64,000 nucleotides of DNA, taken from NCBI GenBank assembly GCA_021613375.1, contig CM038725.1:37504824-37568823 (forward strand), written 5' to 3'. The stretch comes from Megaleporinus macrocephalus (taxonomy: Eukaryota > Chordata > Actinopteri > Characiformes > Anostomidae). Positions 1 to 9,570 of this stretch are shown in pieces. Numbering within the stretch: the stretch's first letter is position 1; every line of letters begins with the position of its first letter. A model generated the notes under the pieces. It was not told the origin of the DNA, did not search any database, and was given only the letters and a program-made list of their open reading frames with translations. Both the position numbers and the translations under genes were made by a program.

Positions 1-57
1 TTTTTTTGTAGGTTTGTATTTTTGGTGAATGAGCTTTAAAATAATACAGCAGTTAAT

Positions 58-490
58 TTTACACACATCAGCCATAACACTGTCCACTGTATCAGCTCCA
101 CTGACCATACAGGACCTCCACTCACTGTCCACTGTATCAGCTCCACTGACCGTACAGGACCTCCACTCACTGTCCACTGTATCAGCTCCACTGACCGTAC
201 AGGACCTCCACTCACTGTCCACTGTATCAGCTCCACTGACCATACAGGACCTCCACTCACTGTCCACTGTATCAGCTCCACTGACCGTACAGGACCTCCA
301 CTCACTGTCCACTGTATCAGCTCCACTGACCGTACAGGACCTCCACTCACTGTCCACTGTATCAGCTCCACTGACCATACAGGACCTCCACTTCCAGACT
401 GTAGTTCATCTGATTCTCTGTGTACTTTATTACTCTGTTCTTTAATGATCAGGACCCTCACAGGACCCCCACAGAGCAGATACTATTTGG
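58..490 (-). mobile_element. Fragment of a fish DNA transposon (TIR repeat), expanded internally
   Basis: The segment opens with CATCAGCCATAACA, which resembles the terminal inverted repeat of a widespread fish non-autonomous DNA element recalled as beginning TACACCGATCAGCCATAACA. Further inside, the text around 400-490 (gtagttcatctgattctctg, then ggaccctcacaggaccccca) follows the same element. Between them a 45-bp piece has been tandemly amplified. The rest of the element is missing or rearranged. The family assignment rests on memory of the consensus and was not checked by search. Confidence 0.5.
80..394. repeat. 45-bp minisatellite, 7 copies
   Basis: The unit begins ctgtccactgtatcagctcc and repeats every 45 bp, almost perfectly. 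Copies differ mainly at one C/T site (gaccAtac versus gaccGtac). Because 45 is a multiple of 3, both strands stay open and give a 15-residue peptide repeat. This is a consequence of the period and not evidence of a gene. Confidence 0.95.
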
Positions 491-589
491 GTTGGAAAAA
501 AAAAAGTGTCTCAGAGTGGCGCCCCCTGGTAGCGTTCAGTTTTCTTTCAGTGAACCTGCTGAAAGATTTGTCCACTGGTTCCATATGGG

Positions 590-960
590 CCCTGTGTGTG
601 TTTTTGGTCATGTAGGCCACTAATGGGGCCGATCTGGGCTGCAAGTGCGGCCTATGGGACCAAACGTCCACTGGCCCCCACAGCCTAAACAGTAATAACT
701 GTAACCCTACTGGGACCACAACTGTAGTCTAACTGGGCCCCAAGACAGTGACCCAAATGGTGCCTGCAGCTGTAGCTTAATTGAGGGCCCAGAATGGTAC
801 CCCATCTCTGGGGCCCATTACTGTAACCCAGCTGGGCTCTGAAGTCTTGCCTAACTGGGGCCCACGACTGTAGCCCAAGTGGGCCCCGGAGTTATATGGG
901 GTCCGTGTTTCACCAATCAATAAAGCCACTACAAGCCCAGATAAAACACAAGGAGCCCAC
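590..960. repeat. Degenerate GC-rich tandem repeat (actgtag...aactgggccc)
   Basis: Loosely repeated phrases such as actgtagcc, taactggggccc and cccaagtgggcccc recur about every 25-35 bp. The copies are too diverged for a firm period. No gene is visible from 420 to 1040. Confidence 0.5.
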
Positions 961-1039
961 GTGGACATGCTGGCTGGGCAGCGTCTTGTGGAACCCACAT
1001 CATTGCGAGGCTATTCTAAGAGAGAAGTAAGTATTAATG

Positions 1040-1325
1040 TACACCTCAGTGTCACTGCTGGACTGAGAATCGTCCACCAACCAAAACTATCCGGACAGCA
1101 GTGTCCTGTGGGCGGCGTCCTGTGTCCACTGATGAAGAACTAGAGGAACACAAACTGTGCAGCAGCAGATGAGCTACTGTCTCTGACTTTACATCTACAA
1201 GGTGGACCAGCAAGTAGTAGGAGTGTCTAATAGAGTGGACAGTGAGTGGACACAATGTTTAAACACTCCAGCAGCAGCACTGCTGTGTCTGATCCACTCA
1301 CACCAGCACAACACACACTAACACA
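1040..1325 (+). mobile_element. Second fragment of the fish TIR repeat, opposite orientation
   Basis: Phrases such as tgagaatcgtccaccaacca, tctctgactttacatctaca and gtgtctgatccactcacacc match, in order, the consensus I recall for the same dispersed repeat seen in reverse at 58-490. It is diverged and carries small indels, and its termini are not present. No gene is seen from 1325 to 1733. Confidence 0.5.
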
Positions 1326-1732
1326 CTGAGAGAAAATAAGGTGTAACCCGGTTACAGAGAGTCTGTTAGCAGCAGGTAGAGGTAGTCAGGTGGCAGTTTT
1401 CAGTTTGGTGGGATTTTATGGCGGACATTTGAACAATAACAGTTTTAAAATCATCTCTGCTCCTAAAATTTCTGCTCTGGCCTTTAAGCCTCACTCGGCT
1501 GTAGTGAAACTGCTAATAGACCCCGAAGCTCATTGTAGACGTTTAATGGGCAGAAAATAACAGAGCAAGTAAGAACACGTACCAGACTTCACTAACACAG
1601 TGACAACTGACACACCTGTTCCCTGTTCTCCAACTCCCTCACAGTTCCCACGCAGATCCAGAACCCCACCCTGCAGACCAGCTCTGACAGAGGAGGTCCA
1701 CTGAAACGGGCTTTAGTAGAGATGCAGATAGT

Positions 1733-3256
1733 GTGTACAGTGGTGATGGTGTTTACAGTGGTGGTGATGGTGTTTACAGTGGTGGTGATGGTGTTTACAG
1801 TGGTGTTGTTGTTTACAGTGGTGGTGATGATGTTTACAGTGGTGGTGATGGTGTTTACAGTGGTGTTGTTGTTTACAGTGGTGGTGATGATGTTTACAGT
1901 GGTAGTGATGATTACAGTGGTGGTGATGATGTTTACAGTGCTGATGATGGTGTTTACAGTGGTGGTGATGGTGTTTACAGTGGTGATGGTGTTTACAGTG
2001 GTGGTGATGATGTTTACAGTGGTGCTGGTGATGTTTACAGTGGTGGTGTTGTTTACAGTGGTGGTGATGATGTTTACAGTGCTGATGATGGTGTTTACAA
2101 TGGTGGTGATGGTGTTTACAGTGGTGGTGATGGTGTTTACAGTGCTGATGATGGTGTTTACAGTGGTGGTGATGGTGTTTACAGTGGTGGTGATGATGTT
2201 TACAGTGCTGATGATGGTGTTTACAGTGGTGGTGATGGTGTTTACAGTGGTAGTGATGATTACAGTGGTGGTGATGATGTTTACAGTGGTGCTGGTGATA
2301 TTTACAGTGGTGGTGTTGTTTACAGTAGTGGTGATGGTGTTTACAGTGGTGGTGATGGTGTTTACAGTGGTGGTGATGTTTACAGTGGTGGTGATGATGT
2401 TTACGGTGGTGATGATGGTGTTTACAGTGGTGGTGATGATGTTTACAGTGGTGGTGATGGTGTTAACAATGGTGGTGGTGATGTTTACAGTGGTGGTGAT
2501 GATGTTTACGGTGGTGATGATGGTGTTTACAGTGGTGGTGATGATGTTTACAGTGGTGGTGATGTTTACAGTGGTGGTGATGATGTTTACGGTGGTGATG
2601 ATGGTGTTTACAGTGGTGGTGATGATGTTTACAGTGGTGGTGATGGTGTTAACAATGGTGGTGATGGTGTTTACAGTGGTGGTGATGGTGTTTACAGTGC
2701 TGATGATGGTGTGTACAGTGGTGGTGATGGTGTTTACAGTGGTAGTGATGATTACAGTGGTGGTGATGATTACAGTGGTGGTGATGGTGTTTACAGTGGT
2801 GGTGATGGTGTTTACAGTGGTGGTGATGGTGTTTACATTCATGATGATGTTTACAGTAATGGTGATGGTGTTTACAGTGTTGATAGTGTTTACAGTGTTG
2901 ATAGTGTTTACAGTGGTGATGATGTTTACAGTAATGATGATGTTTATAGTAATGGTGAAGGTGTTTATAGTGGTGGTAATAGTGTTCACAGTGGTGATAA
3001 TGGTGTGTACAGTGGTGGCGATGGTGTTTACAGTGGTAGTGGTGATGGTGTTTAGGGTAGTGATGGTGTTTACAGTGGTAGTGGTGATGGTGTTTAGGGT
3101 GGTGGTGGTGTTTACAGTGGTGGTGGTGGTGGTGTTTACAGTGGTGGTAATGATATTTACAGTGGTGGTTGTGGTGATATTTACAGTGATGGTGATGTTG
3201 TTTACCATAGTGATGATTATATTTACATTAGTGGGGATGTTTAGAGTGCTGGTGAT
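1733..3256. repeat. VNTR 1: TTTACAGTGGTGGTGATG-type minisatellite, about 1.5 kb
   Basis: Units of 18 and 21 bp (tttacagtggtggtgatggtg and shorter variants) run without a break for about 1.5 kb. They become more diverged towards the right end. All unit lengths are multiples of 3, so frames of over 400 codons stay open on both strands. These encode VYSGGDG-, VFTVVVM- or TITTTVN-like peptides and have no gene character. Related arrays lie at 37986-38757 and 50793-51385. Confidence 0.95.
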
Positions 3257-3324
3257 GTTGACCAGGGGTCACCATGTCTACAAGACGATTATACATATGT
3301 TATTTACTATCAAACCCACCCGTA

Positions 3325-3325
<1 letters not shown>

Positions 3326-3356
<31 letters not shown>
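3326..3356. repeat. (TAA)n microsatellite
   Basis: About ten uninterrupted taa triplets directly follow the right flank of VNTR 1. Confidence 0.9.
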
Positions 3357-3357
<1 letters not shown>

Positions 3358-3545
3358 TCAGTCTGTAACAGTGTGCTGGGCTTTGATTTGAGGATGAGGG
3401 TACTGACGGGACAGGTCTGAGTTTGTTATCTCTGTTATTGTGTTACAGTGTTGAAAGTGTGTATTTGTGTAGAGGAACTAAAGCTGTTTTGTGTATTTGG
3501 TGTTTTTGAACTTGTGTAAACTCAGAACTGATTTCTTTCAGGAAA

Positions 3546-3709
3546 AACTGGTTAAATAGTATGTACTGATCTTCAGCAGATTCATATCAGATCAACCATC
3601 AGAAGACACTCAACCTGCTCTACGACCTCACATCTCACTTCAACAGCACAATCACCTTCACTACTAACAACTCACTGAACCTCACCTGTACTGCACACAG
3701 ACGCTCAAC
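3546..3709 (+). other. Orphan leader-exon-like segment (5' UTR exon copy 1)
   Basis: The phrases caacctgctctacgacctca, cttcaacagcacaatcacct and actcactgaacctcac resemble the segments ending at 5420, 16369 and 22746. All four end at a strong GTAAGT donor and run into a similar intron start (actcttcatttactgtactg here). I read it as a non-coding first exon of the Ig-like family. Two such exons precede gene A, so this one may be an alternative first exon or the remnant of a lost paralogue. The 5' limit is a guess, since no transcript data are available. Confidence 0.45.
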
Positions 3710-3716
3710 GTAAGTT

Positions 3717-4866
3717 ACTATTTACTCTTCATTTACTGTACTGTTCACTATTCATGCACTATTTACACCATAGTACTGTACTATTCACTATTACTGTACT
3801 ATTTACTGCACTGTTCACTATTCCTGCACTATTTACACCATAGTACTTGTACTGTTCACTATTACTGTACTATTTCCTATACTGTTCACTATTACTGTAC
3901 TGTTTACTGCACTGTTCACTATTCCTGCACTATTTACACCATAGTACTGTACTGTTCACTATTACTGTACTATTTCCTATACTGTTCACTATTACTGTAC
4001 TGTTTACTGCACTGTTCACTATTCCTGCACTATTTACACCATAATACTGTACTATTCACTATTACTGTACTATTTACACCATAGTACTGTACTGTTCACT
4101 ATTACTGTACTGTTTACTGCACTGTTCACTATTACTGTACTGTTTACTGTACTATTCACTATTACTGCACTGTTCACTATTACTGCACTGTTTACTGTAC
4201 TGTTCACTATTACTGTACTGTTTACTGCACTGTTCACTATTACTGTACTGTTTACTGTACTATTCACTATTACTGCACTGTTCACTATTACTGCACTGTT
4301 TACTGTACTGTTTACTATTACTGCATTGTTTACTGTGCTGTTCACTATTACTATACTGTTCAGCATTACTGTACAGTTTACTACACTTTTCACTATTACT
4401 GTACAAATTACTTTACTGTTCATTATTACTCTACTAATTACTTTACTGTACTGCTCACTATTACTGTGCTGTTTACACCATAGCACTGCACTGTTCACTA
4501 TTACTGCACTGTTTACTGTACTGTTCAGTATGACTGTACTGTTTACTGTACTGTTCACTATTACTGTACTGTTCAGTATGACTTTACACTTTCCACTATT
4601 ACTGTACTGGTCTCTATAACTATACTAATTACTTTACTGTTCAGTATTACTCTGTTAACTACTCTGCTGTACTATTCACTATTACTGGACTGTATTGTTC
4701 ACTATTATCGTATTGTTACAGTACTCTACTGTTTACTATTAATGTACTTTTACATACCTGTACTGTACTAATTACTTCACTGTTCACTATTACTCTGCTA
4801 ACTACTTTACTGTACTATTCACTATTACTGGACTGTATTGTTCACTATTATTGTATTGTTACAGTA
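3717..4866. repeat. TACTGTTCACTATTACTG satellite
   Basis: About 1.15 kb of interleaved short units (tactgttcactattactg, tttactgcactg) with a longer superunit containing tttacaccatagtactg. It begins inside the intron just after the leader-exon-like donor. Shorter relatives follow the donors at 5420 and 22746, so the array appears to have grown from the shared start of this intron. Confidence 0.9.
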
Positions 4867-5261
4867 CTAAACCACACGATCCAGAAGCACCGTCGTCTTC
4901 TCTGGGCCGAAGCTCATTTAACACGAACTGAGGCACAGTGAAAAACTGTTCTGCCATCAGATGAACCAAAATTTGAAATTGTTTTTGGAAACCACAGACG
5001 TTGTGTCCTGCAGACTCGAGAGCAGAGAGAGACCGTCCAGCTTGTTATCAGCACACAGTTCAGAAGCCTGAACTCCAGCAGTTGGTCTCCTCACTGCCCA
5101 GACGTTTACAGACTGCTGTTGATGCTGCACGATGGTGGACGTGATCCTGTCCCAGCGTTTCTGAGATACACACACCCAACCCTGGAACTGAGGAGGAGGA
5201 GGAGCGGGTGAAGGTCCTGGGTAGGTTCAATTAGAGAGGGCGGAGACATTCTGAATTTAAA
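4867..5261. other. Unassigned single-copy-looking stretch
   Basis: Mixed-composition sequence between the satellite and the second leader-exon-like segment. I find no convincing exon or repeat. One 72-codon frame on the minus strand has no recognisable family. Confidence 0.3.
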
Positions 5262-5420
5262 AAGCTGTTCCAGGTTCCAGGTTATCTTCAGACCTCCAGC
5301 AGTGAAACATCAGATACAGCTGATAAACACTCAATCTGCCGTACGACCTGCGTTCACCATTACTACTGAAACCAGAGTGACCTGCACACTGACCCTCACC
5401 CACTGCCAGCTCTGGACAAA
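5262..5420 (+). other. Leader-exon-like segment (5' UTR exon copy 2), probable first exon of gene A
   Basis: It contains phrases such as tgccgtacgacctgcgttca and gtgacctgcacactgaccct, the latter almost identical in the copy ending at 16369. It ends at a GTAAGT donor followed by tattatttagtctcac. The next coding exon in the same direction is the signal-peptide exon of gene A at 9571, which would give an intron of about 4.1 kb filled with repeats. The non-coding role is inferred from position and conservation. Confidence 0.45.
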
Positions 5421-5660
5421 GTAAGTTATTATTTAGTCTCACTAGTTCACTATTACTGCTATTATAGTTCACTATTATTATTACTGTTCACTATTCCTGT
5501 TCACCATTACTGTTTGTTTACTCTTACTATCACTGTACACTATAACTGTTCACTATTACTATTATTTAATAGACAGTTGATTGTAATAATAGGTAACTGA
5601 TTAGTAGAATACACTATTGATTAGTATAGCAGATTGTTGATCATCTTAAAAGATCATTGA

Positions 5661-7515
5661 TTGGTATAGTGGTTAGTACGGTGGTATAGTAGTTACTACG
5701 GTGGTGTAGTGGTCAGTATGGTGGTGTAGTGGTTAGTACGGTGGTGTAGTGGTTAGTATGGTGGTGTAGTGGTCAGTATGGTGGTGTAGTGGTCAGTATG
5801 GTGGTGTAGTGGTTAGTATGGTGGTGTAGTGGTTAGAATGGTGGTGTAGTGGTTAGTACGGTGGTGTAGTGGTTAGTACGGTGGTGTAGTGGTTAGTATG
5901 GTGGTGTAGTGGTTAGTATGGTGGTGTAGTGGTTAGTATGGTGGTGTAGTGGTTAGTACGATGGTGTAGTGGTTAGTATGGTGGTGTAGTGGTTAGTATG
6001 GTGGTGTAGTGGTTAGTATGGTGGTGTAGTGGTTAGTATGGTGGTGTAGTGGTTAGTACGGTGGTGTAGTGGTTAGTACTGTGGTGTAGTGGTTAGAATG
6101 GTGGTGTAGTGGTTAGTATGGTGGTGTAGTGGTTAGTATGGTGGTGTAGTGGTTCGTACGGTGGTGTAGTGGTTAGTACGGTGGTGTAGTGGTTAGTATG
6201 GTGGTGTAGTGGTTAGTACGGTGGTGTAGTGGTTAGTATGGTGGTGTAGTGGTTAGTATGGTGGTGTAGTGGTTAGTATGGTGGTGTAGTGGTTAGTATG
6301 GTGGTGTAGTGGTCAGTATGGTGGTGTAGTGGTTAGTATGGTGGTGTAGTGGTTAGTATGGTGGTGTAGTGGTCAGTATGGTGGTGTAGTGGTTAGTATG
6401 GTGGTGTAGTGGTTAGTATGGTGGTGTAGTGGTTAGTACGGTGGTATAGTAGTTACTACGGTGGTGTAGTGGTCAGTATGGTGGTGTAGTGGTTAGTACG
6501 GTGGTGTAGTGGTTAGTATGGTGGTGTAGTGGTCAGTATGGTGGTGTAGTGGTCAGTATGGTGGTGTAGTGGTTAGAATGGTGGTGTAGTGGTTAGTACG
6601 GTGGTGTAGTGGTTAGTACGGTGGTGTAGTGGTTAGTACGGTGGTGTAGTGGTTAGTATGGTGGTGTAGTGGTTAGTATGGTGGTGTAGTGGTTAGTACG
6701 ATGGTGTAGTGGTTAGTATGGTGGTGTAGTGGTTAGTATGGTGGTGTAGTGGTTAGTATGGTGGTGTAGTGGTTAGTACTGTGGTGTAGTGGTTAGTATG
6801 GTGGTGTAGTGGTTAGTATGGTGGTGTAGTGGTTAGTACGGTGGTGTAGTGGTTAGTACGGTGGTGTAGTGGTTAGTATGGTGGTGTAGTGGTTAGTACG
6901 GTGGTGTAGTGGTTTGTACGGTGGTGTAGTGGTCAGTATGGTGGTGTAGTGGTTAGTATGGTGGTGTAGTGGTTAGTATGGTGGTGTAGTGGTCAGTATG
7001 GTGGTGTAGTGGTTAGTATGGTGGTGTAGTGGTCAGTATGGTGGTGTAGTGGTTAGTATGGTGGTGTAGTGGTTAGTACGGTGGTGTAGTGGTTAGTATG
7101 GTGGTGTAGTGGTCAGTATGGTGGTGTAGTGGTTAGTAAGGTGGTGTAGTGGTCAGTATGGTGGTGTAGTGGTTAGTATGGTGGTGTAGTGGTCAGTATG
7201 GTGGTGTAGTGGTCAGTATGGTGGTGTAGTGGTCAGTATGGTGGTGTAGTGGTCAGTATGGTGGTGTAGTGGTTAGTATGGTGGTGTAGTGGTCAGTATG
7301 GTGGTGTAGTGGTTAGTATGGTGGTGTAGTGGTTAGTACGGTGGTGTAGTGGTTAGTACGGTGGTGTAGTGGTTAGTATGGTGGTGTAGTGGTTAGTATG
7401 GTGGTGTAGTGGTTAGTATGGTGGTGTAGTGGTCAGTATGGTGGTGTAGTGGTTAGTATGGTGGTGTAGTGGTCAGTACGGTGGTGTAGTGGTCAGTATG
7501 GTGGTGTAGTGGTCA
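5661..7515 (+). repeat. 20-bp minisatellite GTGGTGTAGTGGTTAGTATG, about 92 copies
   Basis: A near-perfect 20-bp period runs for about 1.85 kb. Units vary at a few sites (ggttag/ggtcag, tatg/tacg). A distinctive variant pair (gtggtatagt, agttactacg) at 5681 recurs at 6441, exactly 760 bp or 38 units later, and is followed by a similar variant order. This shows that a large block was duplicated. The unit equals the head of the tRNA-derived SINE that follows at 7516. Confidence 0.97.
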
Positions 7516-7832
7516 GCACTGTCTCCTCACAGTAAGATGATCTGGGTTGGATTCCCGGTCTGGGTGGTTCTGTGTGGAGTGTGTATGGTCTCTCTGTGTT
7601 TGAGTGGGTTCCTCCGGGTTCTCCGGTTTCCTCCCACAGTTCAAACACATGCATGTTAGGATCCTCACTGTAAACTGACCGTAGGTGTGAGTGAGTGTGT
7701 GAGTGTGTGTTAGCCATGTGATAGTCTGGTGAACTGTCCATGGTTTACACCACCTTCACCCAGTGACGCCGGGATTGACTCCAGCCCACCTACGACCCCG
7801 ACTAGCGGGATAAAGTGGAAGATAATAGATGA
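7500..7832 (+). mobile_element. tRNA-derived fish SINE
   Basis: After the head (gtggtgtagtggtcagcact) come a B-box-like gggttggattcccgg, then ggttcctccgggttctccgg, tttcctcccacagttcaaac, acatgcatgttagga and a 3' part with gggattgactccagccc, ending near gataaagtggaagataat. This order matches a very common fish SINE with a tRNA-like head. The B box has G in place of the usual C in GGTTCGA, so pol III competence is doubtful. Confidence 0.8.
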
Positions 7833-8838
7833 TGGTTTAATATGATAGATTAGTTATTAGCGATTGATTAGAATAATACATTTGTGGTTAGTGTAATAGA
7901 TTGTTTATTATTATAATGCATAGTTGGCTAGAATAATAAATAATTGATTAAGGTAATAGAATATTGGTTAGTGTAATAGATTAGTTATTAAAATAATATA
8001 TTAGTATAATAGATTATTTTGAGTGAGGGGATTTAACTAAACAGTATAGTGGACACTGGATGAAAGACCTAAACTAAAACCGTTAGTCCTGTAGGTGGCA
8101 CTGTTCTGGTGTAGAACGTGTCTGATTATGTACAGTGTTATATATAAGTCAGTGTAATATATACTACAGCTTATTAAATGTTGTCTGATGTGTTTTCTGT
8201 TCTCGTTAATTCTGCTTGTTAATTATTAAAATAAACGATAATAAAATAATTAAATGTTTTAGGAGCTGCTGGTGTAGAAGTTCAGAAACGTCTTCATGCA
8301 CCTGTTTATCCAGTAAACCCAGTTCAGAGCGGGACCTGTCTGGTTATGTTGGTGATATTAAACACAAACACATCACAGTACTGATTTTAGGGTGGAGTAG
8401 ATATTAGACACGCACATGCTCTCGTTTTCTCTCTCTCCCACGTTTCTCTCTCTTTCTTCTCGCTTGCGGTCAAATCAGCGTTTGAGATGTTTATTTGTTT
8501 CAGTTTCAGTTTTACTGCTGCTCCTCTAGCAAACAGAGGCCAGTCTGGTCTTGTAGGAGCGGGAAAAAGCCCAGACGTGTGAATAGCTGACTTTCTCATG
8601 CAGACTCTGTCCGTTACTAAATTACAGTAATCAGACGATTAACTACCACCTCCCTGTTTCTCCCCAACCACCGAACAAACAGCTGTGGGGCAGCATGTAT
8701 GATGTAATAGTCGGGATCAGGATTAACATTGTTATTATTTGTAATCCAGATTACACAGAGAACCAGAAACTTCTAACATCTTATTCACAAACTCACTGAA
8801 ACATCAACGAGACAGCAGCTGTATGGGTACTTTGTGCA
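7833..8838. other. AT-rich region without recognised genes
   Basis: Roughly 7840-8020 is a loose repeat of gattagtataatagatt-like phrases. The remainder to 8838 shows only short frames without family resemblance. Confidence 0.4.
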
Positions 8839-8839
8839 G

Positions 8840-9462
8840 ACCCAGGACGTAGGCTCTGTGGCTACAGGTAGATGTGGGCTCTGTGGCTACAGGTGGACGT
8901 GGGCTCTGGGGCTACAGGTGGACATGGGCTCTGTGGCTACAGGTAGATGTGGGCTCTGGGGCTACAGGTGGACGTGGGCTCTGGGGCTACAGGTGGATGT
9001 GGGCTCTGGGGCTACAGGTGGATGTGGGCTCTGGGGCTACAGGTGGATGTGGGCTCTGGGGCTACAGGTGGACGTGGGCTCTAGGGTTACAGGTGGACGT
9101 GGGCTCTAGGGTTACAGGTGGACGTGGGCTCTAGGGTTACAGGTGGATGTGGGCTCTGGGGCTACAGGTGGACGTGGGCTCTAGGGTTACAGGTGGACGT
9201 GGGCTCTTGGGTTACAGGTGGACGTGGGCTCTAGGGTTACAGGTGGATGTGGGCTCTGTGGCTACAGGTAGATGTGGGCTCTGGGGCTACAGGTGGACGT
9301 GGGCTCTGGGGCTACAGGTGGACGTGGGCTCTGGGGCTACAGGTGGACGTAGGCTCTGGGGCTACAGGTAGATGTGGGCTCTGGGGCTACAGGTGGACGT
9401 GGGCTCTAGGGTTACAGGTGGATGTGGGCTCTGTGGCTACAGGTGGTTGTAGGATCTGGGTT
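8840..9462. repeat. 25-bp minisatellite GGGCTCTGGGGCTACAGGTGGACGT
   Basis: About 25 copies of a 25-bp unit, with variants tctgtgg, tctaggg and gatgt/gacgt. The period is not a multiple of 3, so the open frames cycle through three readings of the same unit. It lies directly upstream of the signal-peptide exon of gene A. Confidence 0.95.
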
Positions 9463-9570
9463 TACTGAACATAGAAGTTAGGACGTTTCTGTGATACAGC
9501 GTTCTTCTGGATCAGTACTGGATCTCCTGCTCGTCTCGTCTCCTGATCAGTGTTTGTTTGTCTGCAGGTC

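Noticed and set aside
1592..3368. Open frames of 538, 548 and 440 codons
   Set aside because: They are translations of an 18/21-bp minisatellite on both strands. The period is divisible by 3 and the unit has no stop. There is no start context, domain or intron logic.
5661..7832. A cluster of tRNA genes
   Set aside because: Only an A-box-like head is repeated. There is one imperfect B box and no cloverleaf, so it is a SINE and its expanded head.
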